Assembly: GCF_034313965.1 (NCBI RefSeq)
Contig: NZ_JAVIWQ010000002.1
Coordinates: 496,001-560,000 of the forward strand
DNA length: 64,000 bases
Reading direction: 5' to 3'
Source of the DNA: Herbaspirillum sp. RTI4
GTDB taxonomy: Bacteria; Pseudomonadota; Gammaproteobacteria; Burkholderiales; Burkholderiaceae_D
Shown one piece after another: positions 7,570-15,030 of the stretch. The notes under the pieces were generated by a model, which saw only the letters and a list, made by a program, of their open reading frames with translations, was not told where the DNA came from and did no database searches. Each line of letters opens with the position of its first letter. Within the stretch, counting starts at the first letter, position 1. A program made the translations under genes and the position numbers.

Positions 7570-8847
7570 TCAGGCCCTTCCAAAATCCATCAGTTTTTGA
7601 TAACCCATCCAGAACTTGCGGATCAGGCTTTCGGTAATCAGCGTGTCTTCCTGATCGGGATTGTCTTTGCCCATATCCATTACGGAACAATCGTCCGGGT
7701 CACGCGCCGTACCGCGCTGCACCAGCTCCGTCGCTTCGGTGTCTTCCATCGAGATATAACCGGCCGGACCGACCAGATTGGCTTGCTTGATGCGCAATGC
7801 ACGCATTTCCGGGGTGTCGTCTTCGTAACCGAAAAAATGGAAAATCAGTTCAAAATTATCCGGCCCCTTGGCCAGCAATTGACGCGCCACCAGCGTGTTG
7901 TGAATCTGCTGCACCACCAGCTGCGGAAAAATCGGCTGGATATGGTTGGTGGTCATTTCTTCGAATTCCTTGATCTGCCCCAACACGGAAGGGTCTTCCA
8001 GCACAAAGCCATCGTCGAAGGAACGGATGGCCTGCTCTTTGTAAGCATCCGATGTTTCTTCTTCGTTTTTGGTGGCCGTGATGATGCTGTGCAAACCATG
8101 CCGCTTGTCGGCCACTGAACGCGCCTTCATGCCGACCCGGAAAATATTGAACGTGGTGTGGAACAAGTGCAGCAGGCTGGCGTGGTAAGGGTCTTTCACG
8201 TTTTCCAGATACAGCTTCCAGTTCGATTTGGAGTACTGCCGCGTGCAGCCGAGATACACGATAGGTTTATGGAAAATGCGATCCAGCCAGGGCCGCATTT
8301 CGGCACCGATGTAATCGGCCAGCGGCTCTACCGTTTCGCTGAAGGTGGCAAATACCAGGCCACGGTAGCTTTCCACGCGCAGCTGGCGCAGACCATGACA
8401 TTTCGGATCGAAGTCCTTGGCCATGCCGGCGCTGCCTTTTTGGCCGCGACGGAAAGGCACGCCCAGCAAATTGCCGCGCAGGTCGAAGCTCCATTGATGA
8501 TAGGCGCAGCTGTGCGACGCGGCATTGCCGCGCGGCGTGCGACAGACCATCGCGCCACGGTGCGAGCATTTGTTGACCCATGCCGCCAGGCCGCCGTCTT
8601 CGGTGCGCGTCACCACTACCGGTGTATCGCCGACAAAAGTGCTTTTGAAATCGCCGCTGGCGGGAATTTCCGCTTCCAGACCCAGAAAACTCCAGACCGG
8701 CCCGCGGAAAATCCGCTCCTGCTCCAGTTCATAGACTTCCTGCGAGCTGAATGCCTTGTACGGTGTGCGCGATCCATCCGTGCGCGGAAACTGAACCAGC
8801 GGCACGAAACCGGCTTGTTCGCCCTGAGTAGTGGTATTGCTCATCAT
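7570..8847 (-). CDS. Aromatic-ring-hydroxylating dioxygenase, alpha (large) subunit; probable anthranilate 1,2-dioxygenase type
   Basis: A 425-residue catalytic subunit. The Rieske centre is Cys94-x-His96 and Cys114-x2-His117. The mononuclear iron ligands lie in ENVKDPYHASLLH (Asp219, His222, His227), with a further acidic ligand expected near SMEDTEATELV. The start is the first of two adjacent ATGs; GAGGA is five bases upstream. Overall size and the KDPYHASLLH active site resemble the AndAc/NagG group (anthranilate 1,2-dioxygenase, salicylate 5-hydroxylase). The divergent catBCA-pcaD genes need catechol, which favours anthranilate (or salicylate 1-hydroxylation) over a gentisate-forming reaction. 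The substrate remains inference. Seven 13-bp repeats sit directly upstream. Confidence 0.88.
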   Translation of the reverse strand: MMSNTTTQGEQAGFVPLVQFPRTDGSRTPYKAFSSQEVYELEQERIFRGPVWSFLGLEAEIPASGDFKSTFVGDTPVVVTRTEDGGLAAWVNKCSHRGAMVCRTPRGNAASHSCAYHQWSFDLRGNLLGVPFRRGQKGSAGMAKDFDPKCHGLRQLRVESYRGLVFATFSETVEPLADYIGAEMRPWLDRIFHKPIVYLGCTRQYSKSNWKLYLENVKDPYHASLLHLFHTTFNIFRVGMKARSVADKRHGLHSIITATKNEEETSDAYKEQAIRSFDDGFVLEDPSVLGQIKEFEEMTTNHIQPIFPQLVVQQIHNTLVARQLLAKGPDNFELIFHFFGYEDDTPEMRALRIKQANLVGPAGYISMEDTEATELVQRGTARDPDDCSVMDMGKDNPDQEDTLITESLIRKFWMGYQKLMDFGRA

Positions 8848-8873
8848 GCATTTCCTCACATGTTCAGTCTGAA

Positions 8874-8964
8874 AATGACCGTAAAAAATGAACGTAATAA
8901 ATGAACGTAATAAATGACCGCAATTAATGACCGCAATTAATGACCGTAATTAATGACCGTAATA
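8874..8964 (+). repeat. Seven tandem 13-bp repeats in the oxygenase leader
   Basis: Seven head-to-tail 13-bp units of the form AATGAMCGYAATW run from 8874 to 8964, and an eighth decayed unit begins at 8965. Neighbouring units are identical or differ by one to three bases. The array starts 26 bases before the alpha-subunit start codon, so it lies in the mRNA leader or promoter-proximal DNA of the oxygenase operon. Confidence 0.93.
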
Positions 8965-9126
8965 AATGTCTGCCATTTCAGCAGGTACGATTCAAATAGT
9001 AGAGAAGACATGACGCCAAATCTATCCGCCGATTGCACACCGGTGCCAGCTCACTATCCGTTTTTTGCAGTAAGCCGGGACTCTGCGCGCAGCCACTCCG
9101 CAGCGATCCGCTCGCAAAGCTGCGTT

Positions 9127-9141
9127 ATACCCAACAGGTAT
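9127..9141. promoter_or_regulatory. LysR-type (CatR/BenM-like) operator upstream of catB
   Basis: A perfect ATAC-N7-GTAT palindrome, the consensus bound by BenM/CatM/CatR regulators. Its centre is about 65 bases before the likely catB transcription start, where LysR recognition sites usually lie. A CatR-like gene is present at 12646-13566. Confidence 0.75.
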
Positions 9142-9161
9142 GCAGCCTGCCAAAAACGGTC

Positions 9162-9192
9162 TTGGACAGATGCTCGCTTTTGTTCCTAAGAT
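9162..9192 (+). promoter_or_regulatory. Candidate sigma-70 promoter of catB
   Basis: TTGGAC at 9162-9167 and TAAGAT at 9187-9192 with a 19-base spacer, longer than optimal as is common for activator-dependent LysR-controlled promoters. It lies between the ATAC-N7-GTAT site and the catB start codon. Confidence 0.5.
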
Positions 9193-9227
9193 AGGGCAAA
9201 TAATCTGAGATCACGACACCCATCACG

Positions 9228-10409
9228 ATGCCCATTTCCCCCATCAAAATTACCGCAGTAGAAGTGCTGCTGCTGGACGTGCCGACTATCCGTCCCCACC
9301 TGCTGTCGGTGGCCACCATGCGCCAGCAAACGCTGGTTCTGGTGTTCATCCGCAGTGACGACGGCATACTCGGATATGGCGAAGCGACCACCATAGGCGG
9401 GCTGGCCTACGGCGAAGAAAGCCCGGAAAGCATCAAAACCAATATCGATACCTATATGGCGCCGCTGCTCATCGGCGGCGACGCGACCAATATTGCGGCC
9501 AGGATGCAATCGCTACGCAAACCTGTGCAAGGCAACCGGTTTGCCAAGTGCGCCATCGAAACCGCGCTGTTCGACGCCCACGCCAAGCGTCTCGGCGTTC
9601 CTCTCAGCACCCTGTTCGGCGGGCGCATCGTCGACAGTCTGCCGGTGGCATGGACACTGGCCAGCGGCAATACCGAACGCGATATCGCCGAAGCTGAAAC
9701 CATGCTGGACCTGAAACGCCACCGGATTTTCAAACTGAAGATAGGCTTGCGTGAGGTGCGCGAGGATGTCGCGCATGTGGCCGCCATCAAGCGCGTGATC
9801 GGCGAGCGCGGCAGCGTGCGGGTGGATGTTAATCAGGCATGGACCGAAACCGAGGCCATGCTGGGCATGCACATGCTGCATGACGCCGGGATTGATCTGG
9901 TGGAGCAACCTATCGCCGCCGGCAATCACGAAGGCTTGCGCCGACTCAGGAATCAGAACCGCATCCCGCTGATGGCGGATGAATCGCTGCACGGCCCAAG
10001 CGACGCTTACCAGCTGGCGAAGCACCACGCGGTCGATGTGTTCGCCATCAAAATCACGCAGTCCGGCGGACTCACCGGCGCGCGGGATGTGGCCTCCATT
10101 GCCGAAGCTGCGCACGTAGAACTGTATGGTGGCACCATGCTGGAAGGTGCCATCGGCACGATAGCCTCGGCGCAGTTATTTTCAACATTCCCTGCGCTGG
10201 CCTGGGGCACTGAATTGTTCGGCCCCTTGCTGCTGACCGAAGAAATTCTGCGTACGCCGCTCACGTATAAAGATTTTTCCCTGCAACTGCCAACCGGCCC
10301 GGGACTGGGAATTGAACTGGACGAAGACCGCATCCATTTCCTGCGCCGGGATAAAGCCAGTATCAAAGAGAAAAACAAAGATAAAAACGCGCTGTTTGCC
10401 ACGCGATAA
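9228..10409 (+). CDS. catB: Muconate cycloisomerase
   Basis: A 393-residue enolase-superfamily enzyme that converts cis,cis-muconate to (+)-muconolactone in catechol ortho-cleavage. Visible catalytic features: Lys169-x-Lys171 (KLK), metal ligands Asp200 (DVNQAW), Glu226 (EQP) and Asp251 (DES), Lys275, and the GTMLEG loop around residue 306. The C-terminus has about 15 extra Lys-rich residues after the conserved end. First gene of the catBCA-pcaD set, 28 bases before catC. The ribosome site is weak. The upstream ATAC-N7-GTAT site points to induction by muconate through the CatR/BenM-like regulator. Confidence 0.95.
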   Translation: MPISPIKITAVEVLLLDVPTIRPHLLSVATMRQQTLVLVFIRSDDGILGYGEATTIGGLAYGEESPESIKTNIDTYMAPLLIGGDATNIAARMQSLRKPVQGNRFAKCAIETALFDAHAKRLGVPLSTLFGGRIVDSLPVAWTLASGNTERDIAEAETMLDLKRHRIFKLKIGLREVREDVAHVAAIKRVIGERGSVRVDVNQAWTETEAMLGMHMLHDAGIDLVEQPIAAGNHEGLRRLRNQNRIPLMADESLHGPSDAYQLAKHHAVDVFAIKITQSGGLTGARDVASIAEAAHVELYGGTMLEGAIGTIASAQLFSTFPALAWGTELFGPLLLTEEILRTPLTYKDFSLQLPTGPGLGIELDEDRIHFLRRDKASIKEKNKDKNALFATR

Positions 10410-10437
10410 ATTAATCACCCTTTCTGAAGGAGACACC

Positions 10438-10728
10438 ATGTTATTCAAAGTCACGATGGACGTGAAACTCCCGGCGACCATGCCGGAAGCGACCGCAGAT
10501 GCATTGAAGAAAAAGGAAAAAGAACTGGCCCACGCACTGCAAAGTTCAGGCAAGTGGCGTCATCTGTGGCGGGTGGTCGGGCAATACGCCAACGTCAGCA
10601 TTTTTGACGTCGCCAGCTCAACTGAATTGCACGATCTGCTGCTGAGTCTGCCGCTGTTCCCCTACATGCAAATTGAAGTGGAGGCCCTGTGCCGGCACCC
10701 TTCATCGATACACCAAGACGATCGTTAA
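10438..10728 (+). CDS. catC: Muconolactone delta-isomerase
   Basis: A 96-residue protein, the standard CatC length. It starts MLFKVTMDVKLPATMP and contains the WRHLWRVVGQYANVSIFDV core and LPLFPYM, all typical of the family, which forms a decamer that shifts the double bond of muconolactone to give 3-oxoadipate enol-lactone. Start ATG 10438 with a strong GAAGGAGA ribosome site. Confidence 0.96.
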   Translation: MLFKVTMDVKLPATMPEATADALKKKEKELAHALQSSGKWRHLWRVVGQYANVSIFDVASSTELHDLLLSLPLFPYMQIEVEALCRHPSSIHQDDR

Positions 10729-10813
10729 GCTTTCGTCCTTAGCCTTTGCTGACAGAGAAAATACGCAAGTACCCGATTCGACGCACCATAAAGAAAGATA
10801 AACGGAGACCACC

Positions 10814-11725
10814 ATGGATAAAAATCAAATAGCCGCGCTGCTGCAAAAAATCGAAAGCACGGAAACGGCCAGCGGCAGCGCGCGCGTCAAAACAATCGTC
10901 AACCGCATCGTGAAAGATTTGTTTCACACCATTGAGGATCTGGACATCCAGCCCGATGAGTTCTGGGTAGCCATCAATTATTTGACCGAAGCCGGCCGCT
11001 CCGGGGAATACGGCCTGATTGCCGCCGGTCTGGGATTCGAGCACTTCCTCGATCTGCGTATGGATGAAGACGATGCAAAGCATGGCGTGACCGGCGGCAC
11101 ACCGCGCACGATCGAAGGGCCGCTGTATGTGGCAGGCGCGCCAGAAACCAAGGGGATGGCGCGACTCGATCAGGATGTCGCACCGGGCGAAGTCTTATTC
11201 ATGCAAGGCCAGGTGCGCGACAGCGCCGGGAAAGTCCTGCCGAACGCGCTGGTGGAAGTCTGGCACGCCAATCATCTGGGCAATTATTCTTTTTTTGATT
11301 CCAGCCAAAGCCCGTTCAATTTGCGCGCCAGCATCCGCACCGATGCGCAAGGACGTTATCGTTTCCGCAGTCTGGTTCCAGTGGGTTATAGCGTGCCGCC
11401 CAAGGGTGCAACAGACCAGTTGCTCACGCAGCTCGGACGGCATGGAACGCGTCCGGCGCATATCCATTTCTTTGTTTCCGCGCCAGGCTTCCGCAAGCTC
11501 ACCACGCAGATCAATATCGACGGCGACCCCTTCCTGTGGGACGACTTTGCCTTTGCTACTCGCGAAGGTCTGGTCCCGCCCATCGTGCGTATCACCGATG
11601 CCGCAGCGCTGCGCAGCAACGAAGTCGATGCGCCGTTTTACTCCATCGATTTCGACCTGACCCTGCATGCCGAGCAGCAAGGTTTGCCCTCCGGTGAAAT
11701 TAAACGCCCCCGCATGAGCGTTTAA
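10814..11725 (+). CDS. catA: Catechol 1,2-dioxygenase
   Basis: A 303-residue intradiol ring-cleaving dioxygenase that converts catechol to cis,cis-muconate. The non-haem Fe(III) ligands are Tyr158 (GNYS), Tyr192 (VGYSVP), His216 and His218 (PAHIHF), with the family spacing. An N-terminal helical domain (1-~100) precedes the beta sandwich. Start ATG 10814 has CGGAGA upstream. Gene order catB-catC-catA-pcaD lets one transcript carry the pathway from catechol to 3-oxoadipate. Hydroxyquinol 1,2-dioxygenase is the main alternative, but the catB/catC neighbours favour catechol. Confidence 0.94.
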   Translation: MDKNQIAALLQKIESTETASGSARVKTIVNRIVKDLFHTIEDLDIQPDEFWVAINYLTEAGRSGEYGLIAAGLGFEHFLDLRMDEDDAKHGVTGGTPRTIEGPLYVAGAPETKGMARLDQDVAPGEVLFMQGQVRDSAGKVLPNALVEVWHANHLGNYSFFDSSQSPFNLRASIRTDAQGRYRFRSLVPVGYSVPPKGATDQLLTQLGRHGTRPAHIHFFVSAPGFRKLTTQINIDGDPFLWDDFAFATREGLVPPIVRITDAAALRSNEVDAPFYSIDFDLTLHAEQQGLPSGEIKRPRMSV

Positions 11726-11780
11726 GGTGATCATGCGCACACGCCCTGCGCATGTCTCCCTCAATCAACCGGAATTTCTC

Positions 11781-12554
11781 ATGTCGACACTCCTTCTGAA
11801 CGGCGAAACCGTTTCCTATTCGCTGCACGGACCGGCCGGCGCGCCCGTCCTCCTGTTTGCCAATTCGCTCGGCACCGATTACTCGCTTTGGGATTACCAG
11901 GCGTCGCGCTTGCTGTCGCAATACCGGGTCTTGCGCTACGATGCGCGCGGCCACGGCGGCAGCAGCGTTTCCACCACGTTCGTCACGCTCGCGCAACTGG
12001 GCGGTGATGTGATCGGCCTGCTCGATGCGCTGGAAGTGGAGCAAGTCCATTTCTGCGGCATTTCTATGGGCGGCATGATTGGTTTGTGGCTGGCCATTCA
12101 CGCCGGCGAGCGTTTGAACACGCTGGTCGTTGCCAATAGCGCCGCACGCATCGGTACGGCAGAAGGCTGGCGTACCCGCGCCGAACTGACGGCCACCGGC
12201 ATGGATGCCATTGCCGACGGTGCGGCTTCGCGCTGGTTCACGGCAGATTTCATCGCCCGCTCGCCGGAGCTGGTGCAGCGGTATGTAGAAGGTTTGCGGA
12301 AGTGCTCGCCGGCCGGTTACGCCAGCGGTTGTCAGGCCCTGGCCGAAGCCGATTTGCGGGATGCCATTTCGACTATCAAGACCCCGACACTGATCATCGC
12401 CGGCAGCCACGATCCGGTCACCACGGTGGACGACGCTCTGTTCATGCAGTCCAACATACCGGATGCGGTGCTGGAACAACTGGACGCGTCGCATTTATCC
12501 AATCTGGAAGCACCGGTGGAATTCACCCATCTTTTGCAGGAGTTTTTACGCTGA
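11781..12554 (+). CDS. pcaD: 3-oxoadipate enol-lactonase
   Basis: A 257-residue alpha/beta hydrolase. The catalytic triad is visible as Ser95 in GISMGG, Asp211 in GSHDPVT and His238 in ASHLSN. ARGHG and LLFANSLGTD are typical of PcaD/CatD. It hydrolyses 3-oxoadipate enol-lactone to 3-oxoadipate. I chose ATG 11781 with GGAA upstream; an in-frame ATG 18 codons earlier begins right after catA but adds unconserved residues. The subsequent steps (3-oxoadipate CoA-transferase and thiolase) are not in the window. A tandem repeat array begins seven bases after the stop codon. Confidence 0.93.
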   Translation: MSTLLLNGETVSYSLHGPAGAPVLLFANSLGTDYSLWDYQASRLLSQYRVLRYDARGHGGSSVSTTFVTLAQLGGDVIGLLDALEVEQVHFCGISMGGMIGLWLAIHAGERLNTLVVANSAARIGTAEGWRTRAELTATGMDAIADGAASRWFTADFIARSPELVQRYVEGLRKCSPAGYASGCQALAEADLRDAISTIKTPTLIIAGSHDPVTTVDDALFMQSNIPDAVLEQLDASHLSNLEAPVEFTHLLQEFLR

Positions 12555-12561
12555 AGAGGGT

Positions 12562-12665
12562 ATGCGACTGAGGTGCGAGACTGAGGTGCGCAACTGAGGC
12601 GCGTAACTAAGACACACAACTAAGGCACTCAACTAAGGCACTCAACTAAGGCACACAACCAAGCG
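12562..12665 (+). repeat. Eight tandem 13-bp repeats between pcaD and the LysR gene, extending into the LysR coding end
   Basis: Eight 13-bp units run from 12562 to 12665. Each follows an NCNCAACTAAGGC-like pattern, drifting from ACTGAGGT forms on the left to AACTAAGGC forms on the right. Two adjacent units (12627-12652) are identical. The LysR stop codon is at 12646, so the last six codons of that gene are encoded by repeat DNA. Confidence 0.92.
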
Positions 12666-13566
12666 CTTCAGATGCAGCGGCCTGCTGCAATGCAATTTCC
12701 GATGCCAGCGCACGCAAATGCTGCAACAAGGCAGATTGATCGTTGGCCCGGAAATTCATGATGACCGGTGAAAAAACATCCTTGGTCGACAACGCCCGGT
12801 ACACCACATCGCTACGGTGCAGGCCCTGCACCGACTGTGGTACCAGCACCACGCCGACACCGGCAGCGACCAGACCGATGGCGGTCTGCATTTCATTGGC
12901 TTCTTTAACGATTGTCGGTTTCAGGCCACGGCTGGCGAACAGTTCCAGTACCTGATCGGCATAACTGGGGCGCGGTCTGGCGGGGTACAAGATGAAATTT
13001 TCGTTTGCCAGCATCTCCAAGCCGATTCTGGATTTTTTCAGCAAGCGATGTCCGACCGGGAATACCGCCACCAGAGGCTCCTGAAGGATGGTTTCGCAAA
13101 TGATGTCGGGATCGCTCATCGGCAGGCGGCCGAAACCGACGTCGATGCGTCCCGATTTCAAGGCCTCGACTTGCTCCATCGTCATCAGCTCCGTAAAGCC
13201 GACTTCAATGTCGGGCATGTCCGCCCGGAAGCGCTTGATCAGTTCGGGCAGCAAGCCATACAGCACGGAAGGAACGAAGCCAATGCCAAACCACTGCTGC
13301 TGGCTGCGCGCAATGCGGCGCGTGCTTTCAGCAATTTCATCGACGCGTGCAAGAACTTGCAGCGTTTGCTCATAGAAAAATTTGCCGGCCATGGTCAGCG
13401 CAATCGGGCGGGATTTCCGGTCGATCAGTTCAGCGCCGACAAGGTCTTCCAGCTGGCGGATTTGCCGGCTCAGCGGCGGCTGCGCGATATGTAGCAGTTC
13501 GGCGGCGCGGCTGAAACTCAGCGTGCTGGCAACGGCATTGAAATATTTGAGATGTCGCAGTTCCAC
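12646..13566 (-). CDS. LysR-family regulator of the CatR/BenM/CatM type
   Basis: A 306-residue LysR-type regulator. The N-terminal winged helix (1-60) is MELRHLKYFNAVA followed by SFSRAAELLHIAQPPLSRQI, which matches CatR/BenM closely. The effector domain follows at ~90-290. This group activates catechol and benzoate genes with cis,cis-muconate. It is convergent with pcaD, not next to catB, but a perfect target site lies before catB. The last six codons come from the 13-bp repeat array, so the C-terminus has probably been rewritten by repeat growth. Start ATG 13566, 431 bases from the divergent AraC-type gene. Confidence 0.88.
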   Translation of the reverse strand: MELRHLKYFNAVASTLSFSRAAELLHIAQPPLSRQIRQLEDLVGAELIDRKSRPIALTMAGKFFYEQTLQVLARVDEIAESTRRIARSQQQWFGIGFVPSVLYGLLPELIKRFRADMPDIEVGFTELMTMEQVEALKSGRIDVGFGRLPMSDPDIICETILQEPLVAVFPVGHRLLKKSRIGLEMLANENFILYPARPRPSYADQVLELFASRGLKPTIVKEANEMQTAIGLVAAGVGVVLVPQSVQGLHRSDVVYRALSTKDVFSPVIMNFRANDQSALLQHLRALASEIALQQAAASEALGCVP

Positions 13567-13997
13567 ACTACCTCCATACCTTCAGGAGCATACAAGGATG
13601 CAAGAGCAGGTATTGTACTGAGGAAGTTCGGGCGCAGTGGCGCGAACGATGCAAGGACAGGGCACGAGGCGGTGGCGGAGATTGCATCGTGCAGCCGTCA
13701 CTGCATCGCAGATAATCACAGAGAACCGCAGAGGCATCCGCATCAACTGGCAATCGCTTCTCATGCTATTGTCAGCGACAGCACAAAACTAAATAGAACG
13801 ACACAGAGACCGCAGCATAGAGCAGCACAGAGACCGATAAAAAATAAGTATTACTTACGCCCCCCCGGGCATGAATATTGCACCTGTTTTTCACATGGCC
13901 TGAAGCGTAGAACGCGACAGGCCGGCATCCATTCTGACTTCTACCGCCGTCACGCCAGGTACTGGCTCGCGCGGCACTACACCGTCGTGAGGTAAGC
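13567..13997. promoter_or_regulatory. Divergent spacer between LysR and AraC-type regulators
   Basis: 431 bases without a convincing gene. Two features stand out: an 11-bp direct repeat CACAGAGACCG at 13802-13812 and 13826-13836 (24 bases apart), and a palindrome TAAGTATTACTTA at 13845-13857 followed by a C-run. Either could be a regulator site, for example self-control by the AraC-type protein. No clear promoter was found. Confidence 0.45.
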
Positions 13998-15008
13998 ATG
14001 CACACCATCAGTCACTCGCTCAGCCTGGCGCCCCTTTACCGGCGATGCGTTTTCCAATCGAACAAGAAAGTGGACTCGCACGCCCAGATTGCCAGAGAAC
14101 TCTCCGAGCATGACCTGCAATGGAAGGGCGACGATGTGAATACGGTGCTGTTCAAAGCGGCGATTCACAAAATGCAGATTTTCATGCTGAAGTACGGCGC
14201 GGAAGTCATCGTCAAACCCAGGCTGTTCGATGGCTTTGTGCTGGTGCACATGACGCTGAGCGGCCATGCCGAAATCGAATCCGATGGTCAGAAAGTGTGC
14301 ATTCCGCAAGGCTCCACCGCCCTCATTGCACCAAAGAAGAATCTGCGATTGTGGTGGCAGGCAGGATCGGAGCAATTAATCTTGAAAGTACCGCTGGCCC
14401 TGTTTGACGACATCGGCGTGCCCGATGCCAGCCACCCGTTGACCATGCCTTCACTGTTCCTGCTACCGGAACACTCCGCGCCGCACTGGGATCTGCTGGT
14501 GCAGTCGCTGCTGCGGGTGCTCGCCCTGCCAAGTCTGGACGATGGCCATGATATGTGGATAGACCACTTTGAACGCAGCGCCGCGCAATTCCTCTGGTCG
14601 CAGCTTTCCGCCGCCCCTTTGATCCGTCCGACTGAAGCCGGCGTGGCCGCCGAAGAATCGGCCGACAGTCTGGTTGGCTGCGCCAAAGTGCAACGGCTGG
14701 ATGCGCTTGAAAAATATATCAGGACGCGACTGTGCGCACCACTCTCGCTGGCCGATCTGGCACATGCGGCAGGGGTCAGCGTGCGTGCGGTCAATGTGCT
14801 GTGCCATCAGCATCACGGCGTAGCGCCAATGGATCTGTTGCGCAATATCCGGCTCGATGCCGCCCGTGACCGTTTGCTGTCACAACCGGACACCAACATT
14901 TCCGACACCGCATTTGAATTCGGCTTTGGCCATCTGGGCCGCTTCTCGTCCTACTACCGCGAACGCTTCGGCGAGCTACCTAACCAGACGCGCGCCTGCG
15001 CCCGCTAA
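13998..15008 (+). CDS. AraC/XylS-family transcriptional regulator (AndR-like)
   Basis: A 336-residue regulator. The N-terminal ~200 residues form an AraC-binding-like cupin domain of the XylS type (HMTLSGHAEIESDG, IPQGSTALIAP). The C-terminal ~100 residues carry two helix-turn-helix motifs: SLADLAHAAGVSVRAVNVLC and ISDTAFEFGFGHLGRFSSYY. Ribosome site GAGGTAAGC. Known anthranilate (andR, antR) and benzoate operons use regulators of this class, so activation of the minus-strand oxygenase operon is likely (inference), although it lies on the far side of the cat genes. Final residues are a short Arg/Ala-rich tail. Confidence 0.85.
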   Translation: MHTISHSLSLAPLYRRCVFQSNKKVDSHAQIARELSEHDLQWKGDDVNTVLFKAAIHKMQIFMLKYGAEVIVKPRLFDGFVLVHMTLSGHAEIESDGQKVCIPQGSTALIAPKKNLRLWWQAGSEQLILKVPLALFDDIGVPDASHPLTMPSLFLLPEHSAPHWDLLVQSLLRVLALPSLDDGHDMWIDHFERSAAQFLWSQLSAAPLIRPTEAGVAAEESADSLVGCAKVQRLDALEKYIRTRLCAPLSLADLAHAAGVSVRAVNVLCHQHHGVAPMDLLRNIRLDAARDRLLSQPDTNISDTAFEFGFGHLGRFSSYYRERFGELPNQTRACAR

Positions 15009-15030
15009 GGGCAGGGCGCGCCTTTCTGAC

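Larger units (their letters stand above)
8848..9227. promoter_or_regulatory. Divergent control region between oxygenase operon and catB
   Basis: A 380-base spacer without a gene. From left to right it holds the oxygenase leader with seven 13-bp repeats (8874-8964), a GC-richer middle part without recognisable signals, a LysR-type palindrome (9127-9141), and a candidate catB promoter (9162-9192). I could not identify the oxygenase promoter itself. Confidence 0.75.

Noticed and set aside
7570..8847. Salicylate 5-hydroxylase large subunit
   Set aside because: The alpha subunit resembles that group too, but its product gentisate would not enter the adjacent catechol ortho-cleavage genes, so anthranilate (or another catechol-yielding substrate) is preferred. 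Not excluded.
8874..8964. CRISPR array
   Set aside because: Units are 13 bp, directly abutting, without spacers, and no cas gene is present. The same applies to the arrays at 4631 and 12562.
13567..13997. Small open frames in the spacer between the LysR and AraC-type genes
   Set aside because: Short frames of 60-147 codons in both directions have no ribosome sites, no homology I recognise, and overlap each other.
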